From Saccoglossus kowalevskii (taxonomy: Eukaryota > Hemichordata > Enteropneusta > Harrimaniidae), in assembly GCF_000003605.2 (NCBI RefSeq), contig NW_003154432.1, positions 1 to 64,000 of the forward strand: 64,000 bases of DNA, read 5' to 3'. Numbering within the stretch: the first letter of the stretch is position 1; every line of letters starts with the position of its first letter. A program made the position numbers and the translations under genes. The notes beneath the pieces were generated by a model that was given only the letters and a program-made list of their open reading frames with translations, was not told where the DNA came from and ran no database searches. Of the stretch, positions 1 to 15,490 are shown piece after piece.

Positions 1-3000
1 TCAGTTCTTACAGCATTCCCAATAAAATCTAACCTTTACAAAGCCACATTGATCTGAATACCACATGACATCCAGTACTGTACTTACAGCATTCTCAATA
101 AACCTAACCTTTACAAAGTCACATTCATCTGTATACCACATGACATCCAGAACTGTTCTTACAGCATTCCCAATAAACCTAATCTTTACAAAGCCACATT
201 GATCTGAATACCACATGACATCCAGTGCTGTACTTACAGCATTCCCAATAAACCTAACTTTTACAAAGCCACATTGATCTGAATACCACATGACATCCAG
301 TACTGTTCTTACAGCATTCCCAATAAATCTAACCTTTATAAAGCCACATTGATCTGAATACCACATGACATCCAGTACTGTACTTACAGCATTCCCAATA
401 AACCTAACCTTTACAAAGTCACATTGATCTGAATACCACATGACATCCAGAACTGTTCTTACAGCATTCCCAATAAACCTAATCTTTACAAAGCCACATT
501 GATTGGAATACCACAAGACATCCAGTACTGTTCTTGTAGCATTCCCAATAAACCAAACCTTTACAAAGCCACATAAATCTGAATATCACATGACATCCAG
601 TACTGTTCTTACAGCATTCCCAATAAACCTATCCTTTACAAAGTCACATTGATTTGAATACCACATGACATCCAGTACTGTTCTTATAACATTCCCAATA
701 AACCTAACCTTTACAAAGTCACATTGATTTGAATATCACATGACATCCAGTACTGTTCTTACAGCATCCCCAATAAACCTATCCTTAACAAAGGCACTTT
801 GATTTGAATATCACATGACACCCAGTACTGTTCTTACAGTATTCCCAATAAACCTAACCTTTACAAATGCACATTAATTTGAATACCACATGACATCCAG
901 TACTGTACTTACAGCATCCCCAATAAACCTAACCTTTACAAAGGCACATTGATTTGAATATAACATGACATCCAGTATTGTACTTACAGCATTCCCAATA
1001 AACCTAACCTTTACAAAGCCACATTGATCTGAATACCACATGACATCCAGCACTGTACTTACTGCATTCCCAATAAACCTAATCTTTACAAAGCCACATT
1101 GGTTGGAATACCACATGTCATCCAGTACTGTTCTTATAGCATTCCCAATAAACCTAACCTTTACAAAGGCACATTGATTGGAATACCACAAGACATCCAG
1201 TACTGTTCTTATAGCATTCCCAATAAACCTAACCTTTACAAAGCCACATTGATCTGAATATCACATGACATCCAGTACTGTACTTACAGCATTCCCAATA
1301 AACCTAACCTTTACAAAGGCACATTGATTGGAATACCACATGACATCCAGTACTGTTCTTACAGCATTCCCAATAAACCTAACCTTTACAAAGGCACATT
1401 GATTTGAATACCACATGACATCCAGTACTGTTCTTACAGCATTGCCAATAAAACTAACCATTACAAAACCACATTGATTGGAATATCACATGACATCCAG
1501 TACTGTACTTACAGCATTCCAAATAAACCTAACCTTTACAAAGCCACATTGATCTGAATACCACATGACATCCAGTACTGTAATTACAGCATTCCCAATA
1601 AACCTAACCTTTACAAAGCCACATTGATCTGAATATCACATGACATCCAGTACTGTACTTACAGCATTCCCAATAAACCTAACCTTTACAAAGGCACATT
1701 GATTGGAATACCACATGACATCCAGTACTGTTCTTACAGCATTCCCAATAAACCTAACCTTTACAAAGGCACATTGATTTGAATACCACATGACATCCAG
1801 TACTGTTCTTACAGCACCCCCAATAAACCTATCATTTACAAAGCACATTGATGTGAATATCACATGACATCCAGTACTGTTCTTACAGCGTCCCAAATAA
1901 ACCTATCCTTTACAAAGACACATTGATTTGAATAACACATGACATACAGTACTGTTCTTACAGCATCCCCAATAAACCTATTCTTTACAAAGGCACATTG
2001 ATTTGAATATCACATGACACCCAGTACTGTTCTTACAGCATTCCCAATAAACCTAACCTTTACAAATGCACATTGATTTGAATACCACATGACATCCAGT
2101 ACTGTTCTTACAGCATCCCCAATAAACCTATCCTTTACAAAGGCACATTGATTGGAATACCACATGACATCCAGTACTGTTCTTACAGCATTCCCAATAA
2201 ACCTAACCTTTACAAAGGCACATTGATTTGAATACCACATGACATCCAGTACTGTTCTTACAGCATTCCAAATAAACCTATCCTTTACAAAGGCACATTG
2301 ATTGGAATACCACATGACATCCAGTACTGTTATTACAGTGTTCCAAATAAACCTATCTTTTACAAAACAACATTGATTGGAATACCACATGACATCCAGT
2401 ACTGTTCTTACAGCATTACCAATAATCCTAACCTTTACAAAGACACATTGATTGGAATACCACATGACATCCAGTACTGTTATTACAGTATTCCAAATAA
2501 ACCTATCTTTTACAAAACCACATTGATTGGAATACCACATGACATCCAGTACTGTTCTTATAGCATTCCAAATAAACCTATCATTTACAAAGACACATTG
2601 ATTTGAATATCACATGAAATCCATTACTGTTCTTACAGCATCCCCAATAAACCTATCCTTTACAAAGACACATTGATTTGAATACCACATGACATCCAGT
2701 ACTGTTCTTACAGCATTCCCAATAAACCTATTCTTTACTAAGACACATTGATTGGAATACCACATGACATCCAGTACTGTTCTTACAGCATTCTCAATAA
2801 ACCTAACCTTTACAAAGACACATTGATCTGAATACCACATGATATCCAGAACTGTTCTTACAGCATTCCCAATAAACCTAATCTTTACAAAGCCACATTG
2901 ATCTGAATACCACATGACATCCAGTGCTGTTCTTACAGCATTCCCAATAAACCTAACCTTTACAAAGCCACATTGATCTGAATACCACATGACATCCAGT

Positions 3001-6000
3001 ACTGTACTTACAGCATTCCCAATAAACCTAACCTTTACAAAGGCACATTGATTTGAATATAACATGACATCCAGTACTGTTCTTACAGCATTCCCAATAA
3101 ACCTAACCGTTACAAAGCCACATTGATCTGAATACCACATGACATCCAGTACTGTACTTACAGCATTCCCAATAAACCTAACCTTTACAAAGCCACATTG
3201 ATCTGAATACCACATGACATCCAGTACTGTTCTTACAGCATTTCCAATAAACCTAACCTTTACAAAGCCACATTGATCTGAATACCACATGACATCCAGT
3301 ATTGTACTTACAGCATTCCTAATAAACCTAACCTTCACAAAGGCACATTGATTGGAATACCACATGACATCCAGTAATGTTCGTATAGCATTCCCAATAA
3401 ACCTAACCTTTACAAAGCCACATTGATTGGAATACCACATGTCATCCAGTACTGTTCTTATAGCATTCCCAATAAACCTAACCTTTACAAAGGCACATTG
3501 ATTGGAATACCACAAGACATCCAGTACTGTTCTTATAGCATTCCCAATAAACCTAACCTTTACAAAGCCACATTGATCTGAATATCACATGACATCCAGT
3601 ACTGTACTTACAGCATTCCCAATAAACCCAACCTTTACAAAGGCACATTGATTGGAATACCACATGACATCCAGTACTGTTCTTACAGCATTCCCAATAA
3701 ACCTAACCTTTACAAAGGCACATTGATTTGAATACCACATGACATCCAGTACTGCTCGTATAGCATTCTCAATAAACCTAACCTTTACAAAACCACATTG
3801 ATTGGAATACCACATGACATCCAGTACTGTTCTTACAGCATTCCCAATAAACCTAACCTTTACAAAACCACATTGATTGGAATACCACATGACATCCAGT
3901 ACTGTTCTTACAGCATTCCCAATAAACCTAACCATTACAAAGACACATTGATTGGAATACCACATGACATCCAGTACTGTTCTTACAGCATTGCCAATAA
4001 AACTAACCATTACAAAACCACATTGATTGGAATATCACATGACATCCAGTACTGTACTTACAGCATTCCCAATAAACCTAACCTTTACAAAGGCACATTG
4101 ATTGGAATACCACATGACATCCAGTACTGTTCTTACAGCATTCCCAATAAACCTAACCTTTACAAAGGCACATTGATCTGAATACCACATGACATCCAGT
4201 ACTGCTCTTATAGCATTCTCAATAAACCTAACTTTTACAAAGGCACATTGATTGGAATACCACATGACATCCAGTACTGTTCTTACAGCATTCCCAATAA
4301 ACATAACCTTTACAAAGCCACATTGATCTGAATATCACATGACATCCAGTACTGTTCTTACAGCATTCCCAATAAACCTATCTTTTACAAAGGCACATTG
4401 ATTGGAATACCACAAGACATCCAGTACTGTTCTTGTAGCATTCCCAATAAACCAAACCTTTACAAAGCCACATTGATCTGAATATCACATGACATCCAGT
4501 ACTGTTCTTACAGCATTCCCAATAAACCTATCCTTTACAAAGTCACATTGATTTGAATACCACATGACATCCAGTACTGTTCTTATAACATTCCCAATAA
4601 ACCTAACCTTTACAAAGTCACATTGATTTGAATATCACATGACATCCAGTACTGTTCTTACAGCATCCCCAATAAATCTATCCTTTACAAAGCCACATTG
4701 ATCTGAATACCACATGACATCCAGTACTGTTCTTACAGCATTCCCAATAAACCTAACCTTTACAAAGGCACATTGATTTGAATACCACATGACATCCACT
4801 ACTGTTCTTACAGCATTCCCAATAAACCTAACCTTTACAAAGTCACATTGATCTGAATACCACATGACATCCAGAACTGTTCTTACAGCATTCCCAATAA
4901 ACCTAACCTTTACAAAGCCACATTGATCTGAATACCACATGACATCCAGTACTGTACTTACAGCATTCCCAATAAACCTAACCTTTACAAAGCCACATTG
5001 ATCTGAATACCACATGACATCCAGTACTGTACTTACAGCATTCCCAATAAACCTAACCTTTACAAAGCCACATTGATCTGAATACCACATGACAACCAGT
5101 ATTGTTCTTACAGAATTCTCAATAAACCTAACCTTTACAAAGGCACATTGATTTGAATATCACATGACATCCAGTACTGTTCTTACAGCATTCCCAATAA
5201 ACCTAACCTTAACAAAGCCACATTGATCTGAATACCACATGACATCCAGTACTGTACTTACAGCATTCCCAATAAACCTAACCTTTACAAAGTCACATTG
5301 ATCTGAATACCACATGACATCCAGAACTGTTCTTACAGCATTCCAAATAAACCTAACCTTTACAAAGCCACATTGATCTGAATACCACATGACATCCAGT
5401 ACTGTACTTACAGCATTCCCAATAAACCTAACCTTTACAAAGCCACATTGATCTGAATACCACATGACATCCAGTACTGTTCTTACAGCATTTCCATTAA
5501 ACCTAACCTTTACAAAGCCACATTGATCTGAATACCACATGACATCCAGTATTGTACTTACAGCATTCCCAATAAACCTAACCTTTACAAAGCCACATTG
5601 ATCTGAATACCACATGACATCCAGTACTGTACTTACTGCATTCCCAATAAACCTAATCTTTACAAAGCCTCATTGGTTGGAATACCACATGTCATCCAGT
5701 ACTGTTCTTATAGCATTCCCAATAAACCTAACCTTTACAAAGGCACATTGATTGGAATACCACAAGACATCCAGTACTGTTCTTATAGCATTCCCAATAA
5801 ACCTAACCTTTACAAAGCCACATTGATCTGAATGTCACATGACATCCAGTACTGTACTTACAGCATTCCCAATAAACATAACATTTACAAAGGCACATTG
5901 ATTTGAATATAACATGACATCCAGTACTGTTCTTACAGCATTCCCAATAAACCTAACCTTTACAAAGGCACATTGATTTGAATACCACATGACATCCAGT

Positions 6001-7290
6001 ACTGCTCTTATAGCATTCTCAATAAACCTAACCTTTACAAAACCACATTGATTGGAATACCACATGACATCCAGTACTGTTCTTACAGCATTCCCAATAA
6101 ACCTTACCTTTACAAAGACACATTGATTTGAATACCACATGACATCCAGTACTGTTCTTACAGCATTGCCAATAAAACTAACCATTACAAAACCACATTG
6201 ATTGGAATATCACATGACATCCAGTACTGTTCTTACAGCATTCCCAATAAACCTAACTTTTACAAAGGCACATTGATTGGAATACCACATGACATCCAGT
6301 ACTGTTCTTACAGCATTCCCAATAAACATAACCTTTACAAAACCACATTGATCTGAATATCACATGACATCCAGTACTGTTCTTACAGCATTCCCAATAA
6401 ACCTATCTTTTACAAAGGCACATTGATTGGAATACCTCAAGACATCCATTACAGTTCGTGTAGCATTCCCAATAAACCAAACCTTTACAAAGCCACATTG
6501 ATCTGAATATCACATGACATCCAGTACTGTTCTTACAGCATTCCCAATAAACCTATCCTTTACAAAGTCACATTGATTTGAATACCACATGACATCCAGT
6601 ACTGTTCTTATAACATTCCCAATAAACCTAACCTTTACAAAGTCACATTGATTTGAATATCACATGACATCCAGTACTGTTCTTACAGCATCCCCAATAA
6701 ACCTATCCTTTACAAAGGCACATTGATTTGAATATCACATGACACCCAGTACTGTTCTTACAGTATTCCCAATAAACCTAACCTTTACAAATGCACATTG
6801 ATTTGAATACCACATGACATCCAGTACTGTTTTTACAGCATCCCCAATAAACCTATCCTTTACAATGGCACATTGATTGGAATACCACATGACATCCAGT
6901 ACTGTTCTTACAGCATTCCCAATAAACCTAACCTTTACAAAGGCACATTGATCTGAATACCACATGACATCCAGTATTGTACTTACAGCATTCCTAATAA
7001 ACCTAACCTTTACAAAGGCACATTGATTGGAATACCACATGACATCCAGTAATGTTCGTATAGCATTCCCAATAAACCTAACCTTTACAAAGACACATTG
7101 ATTGGAAAACCACATGACATCCAGTACTGTTCTTACAGCACCCCCAATAAACCTATTCTTTACAAAGACACATTGATTTGAATACCACATCACATCCATT
7201 ACTGTTCTTACAGCATTCCAAATAAACCTAACCTTTACAAAGACACATTGATTGGAAATACCACATGACATCCACTACTGTTCTTACAGC
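1..7290. repeat. Satellite domain A1 (family A monomers)
   Basis: Monomers mostly carry 'cctaacctttacaaagcc' or 'aaagtcac', 'gatctgaatacc' and 'acagcattccc', the family A signature. The domain mixes these with sub-variants such as 'ggttggaatacc' followed by 'catgtcatcc', the 'cacaagacatcc' monomer and the 'aatataacatg' monomer. These recur in the same relative order elsewhere in A1 and in the A domain at 49.6-61.6 kb. The right edge is placed near 7,290 because a monomer with an extra base ('ggaaatacc', near 7,257) is followed by the first 'cctgacctttgc', 'aaagatac' and 'catggc' variants typical of family B. Some B-like monomers occur inside it near 1.8-2.7 kb and 6.7-7.2 kb, so the edge is gradual. 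Confidence 0.85.
3601..4040. repeat. Dispersed A block, near-identical copies at 21,597-21,960 and 60,963-61,400
   Basis: All three copies contain 'aataaacccaacc', 'gctcgtatagcattctc', 'aaaaccacattg' and 'aaccattacaaagac' in the same order and spacing. The 3,601 and 60,963 copies continue into 'attgcc(c)aataaaactaacc'. Two less similar copies at 57,680 and 60,080 have 'gctcttatagc' instead. The outermost copies are 57.4 kb apart. Confidence 0.85.
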
Positions 7291-8159
7291 ATTCCAAATA
7301 AACTTATCCTTTACAAAGTCACATTGATCTGAATACCACATGACATCCAGTACTGTTCTTACAGCATTCCCAATAAACCTATTCTTTACAAAGATACATT
7401 GATTGGAATACCACATGACATCCAGTACTGTTCTTACAGTATCCTCAATAAACCTGACCTTTGCAAAGGCACATAGATTGGAATACCACATGACATCCAG
7501 TACTGTTCTTACAGTATCCCCAATAAACCTATCCGTTACAAAGGCACATTGATTTGAATACCACACGACACGCACAACTGTACTTACAGCATTCCCAATA
7601 AACCTAACCTTTACAAAGATACATTGATTGGAATACCACATGACATGCAGTACTGTTCTTACAGTATCCCCAATAACCCTGACCTTTGCAAAGGCACATT
7701 GATTGGAATACCACATGACATCCAGTACTGTTCTTACAGTATCCCCAATAAACCTATCCTTTACAAAGGCACATTGATTTGAATACCACATGGCATCCAT
7801 TACTGTTCTTACAGTATTCCCAATAAACCTAACCTTTACAAAGGCATATTGATTTGAATAGCACATGACACCCACAACTGTACTTATAGCATTCCCAATA
7901 AACCTATCCTTTACAAAGACACATTGATTTGAATATCACATGACATCCAATACTGTTCTTACAGCATTCCCAATAAACCTATCCTTTACAAAGGCACATT
8001 GATTGGAATACCACATGACATCCAGTACTGTTCTTACAGCATTCCCAATAAACCTATCCTTTACAAAGGTACATTGATTTGAATACCACATGACATCCAG
8101 TGCTGTTCTTATAGCATTCTCAATAAACCTATCCTTTACAAAGGCACATTGATCTGAAT

Positions 8160-9440
8160 ATCACATGACATCCATTACTGTTCTTACAGCATTCCCAATA
8201 AACCTATACTTTACAAAGGCACATTCATTGGAATACAACATGACATCCAGTACTGTTCTTACAGTATCCCCAATAAACCTATCCTTTACAAAGGCACATT
8301 GATTTGAATACCACACGACACGCACCACTGTTCTTACAGCATCCCCAATAAACCTAACCTTTACAAAGCTACATTGATTGGAATACCACATGACATCCAG
8401 TCCTATTCTTACAGTATCCCCTATAAACCTATTCTTTACAAAGGCACATTGATTGGAATACCACATGACATCCCATACTGTTCTTACAGCATCCCCAATA
8501 AACCTATCTTTTACAAAGGCACATTGATTGGAATACCACATGACATCTAGTACTGTTCTTACAGCATCCCCAATAAACCTATCCTTTACAAAGGCACATT
8601 GATTGGAATTCCACATGACATCTAGTACTGTTCATACAGCATCCCCAATAAACCTATCCTTTACAAAGGCACATTGATTTGAATACCACATGACATCCAG
8701 TACTGTTCTTACAGCATTCCCAATAAACCTATCCTTTACAAAGGCACATTGATTTGAATACTACATGACATCTAGTACTGTTCTTACAGCATCCCCAATA
8801 AACCTATCCTTTACAATGGCACATTGATTGGAATACCACATGACATCCAGTACTGTTCTTATATCATCCCCAATAAACTTATCCTTTACAAAGACACATT
8901 GATTGGAATATCACATGACATCCAATACTGTTCTTACAGCATTCCCAATAAACCTATCTTTTACAAAGGCACATTGATTTGAATACCACATGACATCCAG
9001 TACTGTTCTTACAGCATCCCCAATAAACTTATCCTTTACAAAGGCACATTGATTGGAATACCACATGACATCCAGTACTGTTCTTACAGTATCCCCAATA
9101 AACCTATCCTTTATAAAGGCACATTGATTTGAGTACCACATGACATCTATTACTGTTTTTACAGCATCCCCAATAAACCTATCCTTTACAAAGGCACATT
9201 GATTGGAATACCACATGACATCCGGTACTGTTCTTACAGTATCCCCAATAAACCTATCCTTTACAAAGGCACATTGATTGGAATACCACATGACATCCAG
9301 TACTGTTCTTACAGTATCCCCAATAAACCTATCCTTTACAAAGGCACAATGATTTGAATACCACATGACATCTAGTACTGTTCTTACAGTATCCCCAATA
9401 AACCTATCCTTTACAAAGGCACATTGATTAGAATTACCAC
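8160..9440. repeat. Dispersed block, copies also at 43,552-44,832 and (partly) 45,730-46,934
   Basis: Landmarks at 8,161, 8,911 and 9,447 correspond to 43,553, 44,303 and 44,839, all at an offset of 35,392. The block contains the 'cagtcctattc' variant, the 'tatcatccccaataaactt' variant and a terminal 76-bp monomer ('attagaattacc'). A third copy (45,730-46,941) has one monomer fewer between the two halves. Part of the block recurs at 34,018-34,559. 'cagtcctattc' itself occurs at 8,398, 24,142, 35,236, 37,939, 43,790 and 45,967. Confidence 0.82.
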
Positions 9441-10408
9441 ATGACATCCAGTACTGTACTTACAGCATCCCCAATAAACCTATCCTTTACAAAGGCACGT
9501 TGATTTGAATACCGCATGGCATCCAGTACTGTTCTTACAGTATTCCCAATAAACCTAACCTTTACAAAGGCATATTGATTTGAATACCACATGACATCCA
9601 GTACTGTTCTTACAGCATTCCCAATAAACCTATCCTTTACAAAGGTACATTGATTTGAATACCACATGACATCCAGTACTGTTCTTATAGCATTCTCAAT
9701 AAACCTATCCTTTACAAAGGCACATTGATCTGAATACCACATGACATCCAGTACTGTTCTTACAGTATCCCCAATAAACCTATCCTTTTCAAAGGCACAT
9801 TGATTTGAATACCACACGACACGCACCACTGTTTTTACAGCATCCCCAATAAACCTAACCTTTACAAAGATGCATTGATTGGAATACCACATGACATCCA
9901 GTCCTGTTCTTACAGTATCCCCAATAAACCTATCCTTTACAAAGGCACATTGATTGGAATACCACATGACATCCCGTACTGTTCTTACAGCATCTCCAAT
10001 AAACCTATCCTTTACAAAGGCACATTGATTGGAATACCACGTGACATCTAGTACTGTTCTTACAGCATCCCCAATAAACCTATCCTTTACAAAGACACAT
10101 TGATTGGAATACCACATGACATCTAGTACTGTTCATACAGCATCCCCAATAAACCTATCCTTTACAAAGGCACATTGATTTGAATACCACATGACATCCA
10201 GTACTGTTCTAACAGCATTCCCAATAAACCTATCCTTTACAAAGGCACATTGATTTGAATACCACATGACATCTAGTACTGTTCTTACAGCATCCCCAAT
10301 AAACCTATCCTTTACAAAGGCACATTGATTGGAATACCACATGACATCCAGTACTGTTCTTATATCATCCCCAATAAACCTATCCTTTACAAAGACACAT
10401 TGATTGGA

Positions 10409-12359
10409 ATATCACATGACATCCAATACTGTTCTTACAGCATTCCCAATAAACCTATCTTTTACAAAGGCACATTGATTTGAATACCACATGACACGCA
10501 GTACTGTTCTTACAGCATCCCCAATAAACCTATCCTTTACAAAGGCACATTGATTGGAATACCACATGTCATTCAGTACTGTTCTTACAGTATCCCCAAG
10601 AAACCTATCCTTTATAAAGGCACATTGATTTGAATACCACATGACATCTAGTACTGTTCTTACAGCATCCCCAATAAACCTATCCTTTACAAAGGCACAT
10701 TGATTGGAATACCACATGACATCCAGTACTGTACTTACAGCATCCCCAATAAACCTAGCTTTTACAAAGGCACATTGCTTTGAATACCACATGACATCCA
10801 GTACTGTTCTTACATTATTCCCAATAAATCTAACCTTTACAAAGGCATATTGATTTGAATAGCACATGACACCCTCAACTGTACTTACAGCATTTCCAAT
10901 AAACCTATCCTTTACAAAGACACATTGATTTGAATATCACATAACATCCAGTACTGTTCTTACAGCATTCCCAATAAACCTATCCTTTACAAAGGCACAT
11001 TGATTTGAATACCACATGACATCCAGTACTGTTCTTATAGCATTCTGAATAAACCTATCCTTTACAAAGGCACATTGATCTGAATATCACATGACATCCA
11101 GTATTGTTCTTACAGCATTCCCAATAATCCTAACCTTTACAAAGGCATATTGATTTGAATAGCACATAACATCCAGTACTGTTCTTACAACATTCCCAAT
11201 AAACCAATCCTTTACAAAGGCACATTGATTGGAATACCACATGACATCCAGTACTGTTCTTACAGTATCCCCAATAAACCTATCCTTTACAAAGGCACAT
11301 TGATTTGAAGGCCACACGACACGCACCACTGTTCTTACAACATCCCCAATAAACCTAACCTTTACAAAGATACATTGACTGGAATACCACATGACATCCA
11401 GTACTGTTCTTATATCATCCTCAATAAACCTATCCTTTACAAAGACACATTGATTGCAATATCACATGACATCCAATACTGTTCTTACAGCATTCCCAAT
11501 AAACCTATCTTTTACAAAGGCACATTGATTTGAATACCACATGACACCCAGTACTGTTCTTACAGTATCCCCAATAAACCTATCCTTTACAAAGGCACAT
11601 TGATTGGAATACCACATGTCATCCAGTACTGTTCTTACAGTATCCCCAATAAACCTATCCTTTATAAAGGCACATTGATTTGAATACCACATGACATCTA
11701 GTACTGTTCTTACAGCATCCCCAATAAACCTATCCTTTACAAAGGCACATTGATTGGAATACCACATGACATCCAGTACTGTACTTACAGCATCCCCAAT
11801 AAACCTATCTTTTACAAAGGCACATTGCTTTGAATACCACATGACATCCAGTACTGTTCTTACATTATTCCCAATAAATCTAACCTTTACAAAGGCACAT
11901 TGATTGGAATACCACATGACATCCCGTACTGTTCTTACAGCATCTCCAATAAACCTATCCTTTACAAAGGCACATTGATTGGAATACCACGTGACATCTA
12001 GTACTGTTCTTACAGCATCCCCAATAAACCTATCCTTTACAAAGACACATTGATTGGAATACCACATGACATCTAGTACTGTTCATACAGCATCCCCCAA
12101 TAAACCTATCCTTTACAAAGGCACATTGATTTGAATACCACATGACATCCAGTACTGTTCTTACAGCATTCCCAATAAACCTATCCTTTACAAAGGCACA
12201 TTGATTGGAATACCACATGACATCTAGTACTGTTCTTACAGCATCCCCAATAAACCTATCCTTTACAAAGGCACATTGATTGGAATACCACATGACATCC
12301 AGTACTGTTCTTATATCATCCCCAATAAACCTATCCTTTACAAAGACACATTGATCGGA
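10409..12359. repeat. Higher-order repeat unit 1, 26 monomers (1,951 bp)
   Basis: The unit begins at the 'atcacatgacatccaatactg' monomer. The next copy starts at 12,360, 1,951 bp later (26 x 75 + 1). Aligning the two by eye, only about ten scattered differences are seen. Shared rare variants include 'catccccaagaaacc', 'cattgctttg', 'tacattattccc', 'accctcaactg', 'cattctgaataaacc', 'ccaataatcctaacc' and 'tacattgactgg'. Unit 1 has one full monomer that unit 2 lacks, near 11,420-11,500. Confidence 0.85.
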
Positions 12360-14233
12360 ATATCACATGACATCCAATACTGTTCTTACAGCATTCCCAA
12401 TAAACCTATCTTTTACAAAGGCACATTGATTTGAATACCACATGACACGCAGTACTGTTCTTACAGCATCCCCAATAAACCTATCCTTTACAAAGGCACA
12501 TTGATTGGAATACCACATGTCATCCAGTACTGTTCTTACAGTATCCCCAAGAAACCTATCCTTTATAAAGGCACATTGATTTGAATACCACATGACATCT
12601 AGTACTGTTCTTACAGCATCCCCAATAAACCTATCCTTTACAAAGGCACATTGATTGGAATACCACATGACATCCAGTACTGTACTTACAGCATCCCCAA
12701 TAAACCTATCTTTTACAAAGGCACATTGCTTTGAATACCACATGACATCCAGTACTGTTCTTACATTATTCCCAATAAATCTAACCTTTACATAGGCATA
12801 TTGATTTGAATAGCACATGACACCCTCAACTGTACTTACAGCATTTCCAATAAACCTATCCTTTACAAAGACACATTGATTTGAATATCACATGACATCC
12901 AGTACTGTTCTTACAGCATTCCCAATAAACCTATCCTTTACAAAGGCACATTGATTTGAATACCACATGACATCCAGTACTGTTCTTATAGCATTCTGAA
13001 TAAACCTATCCTTTACAAAGGCACATTGATCTGAATATCACATGACATCCAGTATTGTTCTTACAGCATTCCCAATAATCCTAACCTTTACAAAGGCATA
13101 TTGATTTGAATAGCACATAACATCCAGTACTGTTCTTACAACATTCCCAATAAACCAATCCTTTACAAAGGCACATTGATTGGAATACCACATGACATCC
13201 AGTACTGTTCTTACAGTATCCCCAATAAACCTATCCTTTACAAAGGCACATTGATTTGAATACCACACGACACGCACCACTGTTCTTACAACATCCCCAA
13301 TAAACCTAACCTTTACAAAGATACATTGACTGGAATACCACATGACATCCAGTATTGTTCTTATATCATCCCCAATAAACCGATCTTTTACAAAGGCACA
13401 TTGATTTGAATACCACATGACACCCAGTACTGTTCTTACAGTATCCCCAATAAACCTATCCTTTACAAAGGCACATTGATTGGAATACCACATGTCATCC
13501 AGTACTGTTCTTACAGTATCCCCAATAAACCTATCCTTTATAAAGGCACATTGATTTGAATACCACATGACATCTAGTACTGTTCTTACAGCATCCCCAA
13601 TAAACCTATCCTTTACAAAGGCACATTGATTGGAATACCACATGACATCCAGTACTGTACTTACAGCATCCCCAATAAACCTATCTTTTACAAAGGCACA
13701 TTGCTTTGAATACCACATGACATCCAGTACTGTTCTTACATTATTCCCAATAAATCTAACCTTTACAAAGGCACATTGATTGGAATACCACATGACATCC
13801 CGTACTGTTCTTACAGCATCTCCAATAAACCTATCCTTTACAAAGGCACATTGATTGAAATACCACGTGACATCTAGTACTGTTCTTACAGCATCCCCAA
13901 TAAACCTATCCTTTACAAAGACACATTGATTGGAATACCACATGACATCTAGTACTGTTCATACAGCATCCCCATAAACCTATCCTTTACAAAGGCACAT
14001 TGATTTGAATACCACATGACATCCAGTACTGTTCTTACTGCATTCCCAATAAACCTATCCTTTACAGAGGCACATTGATTTGAATACCACATGACATCTA
14101 GTACTGTTCTTACAGCATCCCCAATAAACCTATCCTTTACAAAGGCACATTGATTGGAATACCACATGACATCCAGTACTGTTGTTATATCATCCCCAAT
14201 AAACCTATCCTTTGCAAAGACACATTGATTGGA
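12360..14233. repeat. Higher-order repeat unit 2, 25 monomers (1,874 bp)
   Basis: This is the tandem copy of the unit at 10,409. It is shorter by one monomer. At about 13,375-13,400 'aataaaccgatcttttac' fuses what are two consecutive monomers in unit 1, so it is an exact in-register deletion. A third, partial copy starts at 14,234 with the same leading monomers and then diverges near 14,620. Confidence 0.85.
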
Positions 14234-15309
14234 ATATCACATGACATCCAATACTGTTCTTACAGCATTCCCAATAAACCTATCTTTTACAAAGGCACAT
14301 TGATTTGAATACCACATGACACGCAGTACTGTTCTTACAGCATCCCCAATAAACCTATCCTTTACAAAGGCACATTGATTGGAATACCACATGTCATCCA
14401 TTACTGTTCTTACAGTATCCCCAATAAACCTATCCTTTATAAAGGCACATTGACTTGAATACCACATGACATCTAGTACTGTTCTTACAGCATCCCCAAT
14501 AAACCTATCCTTTACAAAGGCACATTGATTTGAATACCACATGACATCTAGTACTGTTCTTACAGCATCCCCAATAAACCTATCCTTTACAAAGGCACAT
14601 TGATTGGAATACGACATGATATCCATTACTGTTCTTACAGCATTCCCAATAAACCTATCCTTTACAAAGGCATATTGATTTGAATACCACATGACATCCA
14701 GTACTGTTCTTACAGCATTCCCAATAAACCTACCCTTTTTTAAAAGGCACATTGATTTGAATACCACACGACACGCACAACTGTACGTACAGCATTCCAA
14801 ATAAACCTAACCTTTACAAAGATACATTGATTGGAATACCACATGACATCCAGTACTGTTCTTACAGCATTCCCAATAAACCTATCCTTTACAAAGGCAC
14901 ATTGATTGGAATACCACATGACATCCCGTACTGTTCTTACAGCATCCCCAATAAACCTATCCTTTGCAAAGGCACATTGATTGGAATACCACATGACATC
15001 TAGTACTGTTCTTACAGCATCGCCAATAAACCTATCCTTTACAAAGTTACATTGATAGGAATAACACATGACATCTAGTACTGTTCATACAGCATCCCCA
15101 ATAAACCTATCCTTTACAAAGGCACATTGATTTGAAAACCACATGACATCCAGTACTGTTCTTACAGCATTCCCAACAAACATATCCTTTACAAAGGCAC
15201 ATTGATTTGAATACCACATGACATCTAGTACTGTTCTTACAGCATCCCCAATAAACCTATCCTTTACAAAGGCACAATGATTTGAATACCACATGACATC
15301 CAGTACTGT

Positions 15310-15490
15310 TCTTACAGTATCCCTATAAACCTATCCTTTACAAAGGCATATTGATTTGAATAGCACATGACACCCACAATTGTACTTACAGTATTGCGAA
15401 TAAACCTATCTTTACAAAGGCACATTGATTTGAATACCACATGACATCCAGTACTGTTTTACAGCATCCCCAATAAACCTATCTTTACAA
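15310..15490. other. Patch of single-base deletions (possible sequence error)
   Basis: Within about 180 bp there are 'tatccctataaacc' (one base short), 'ctatctttacaaagg' twice (15,407 and 15,481, one c lost) and 'gtactgttttacagc' (one base lost near 15,455). All are in or next to short homopolymers. Neighbouring monomers are intact. Confidence 0.7.
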
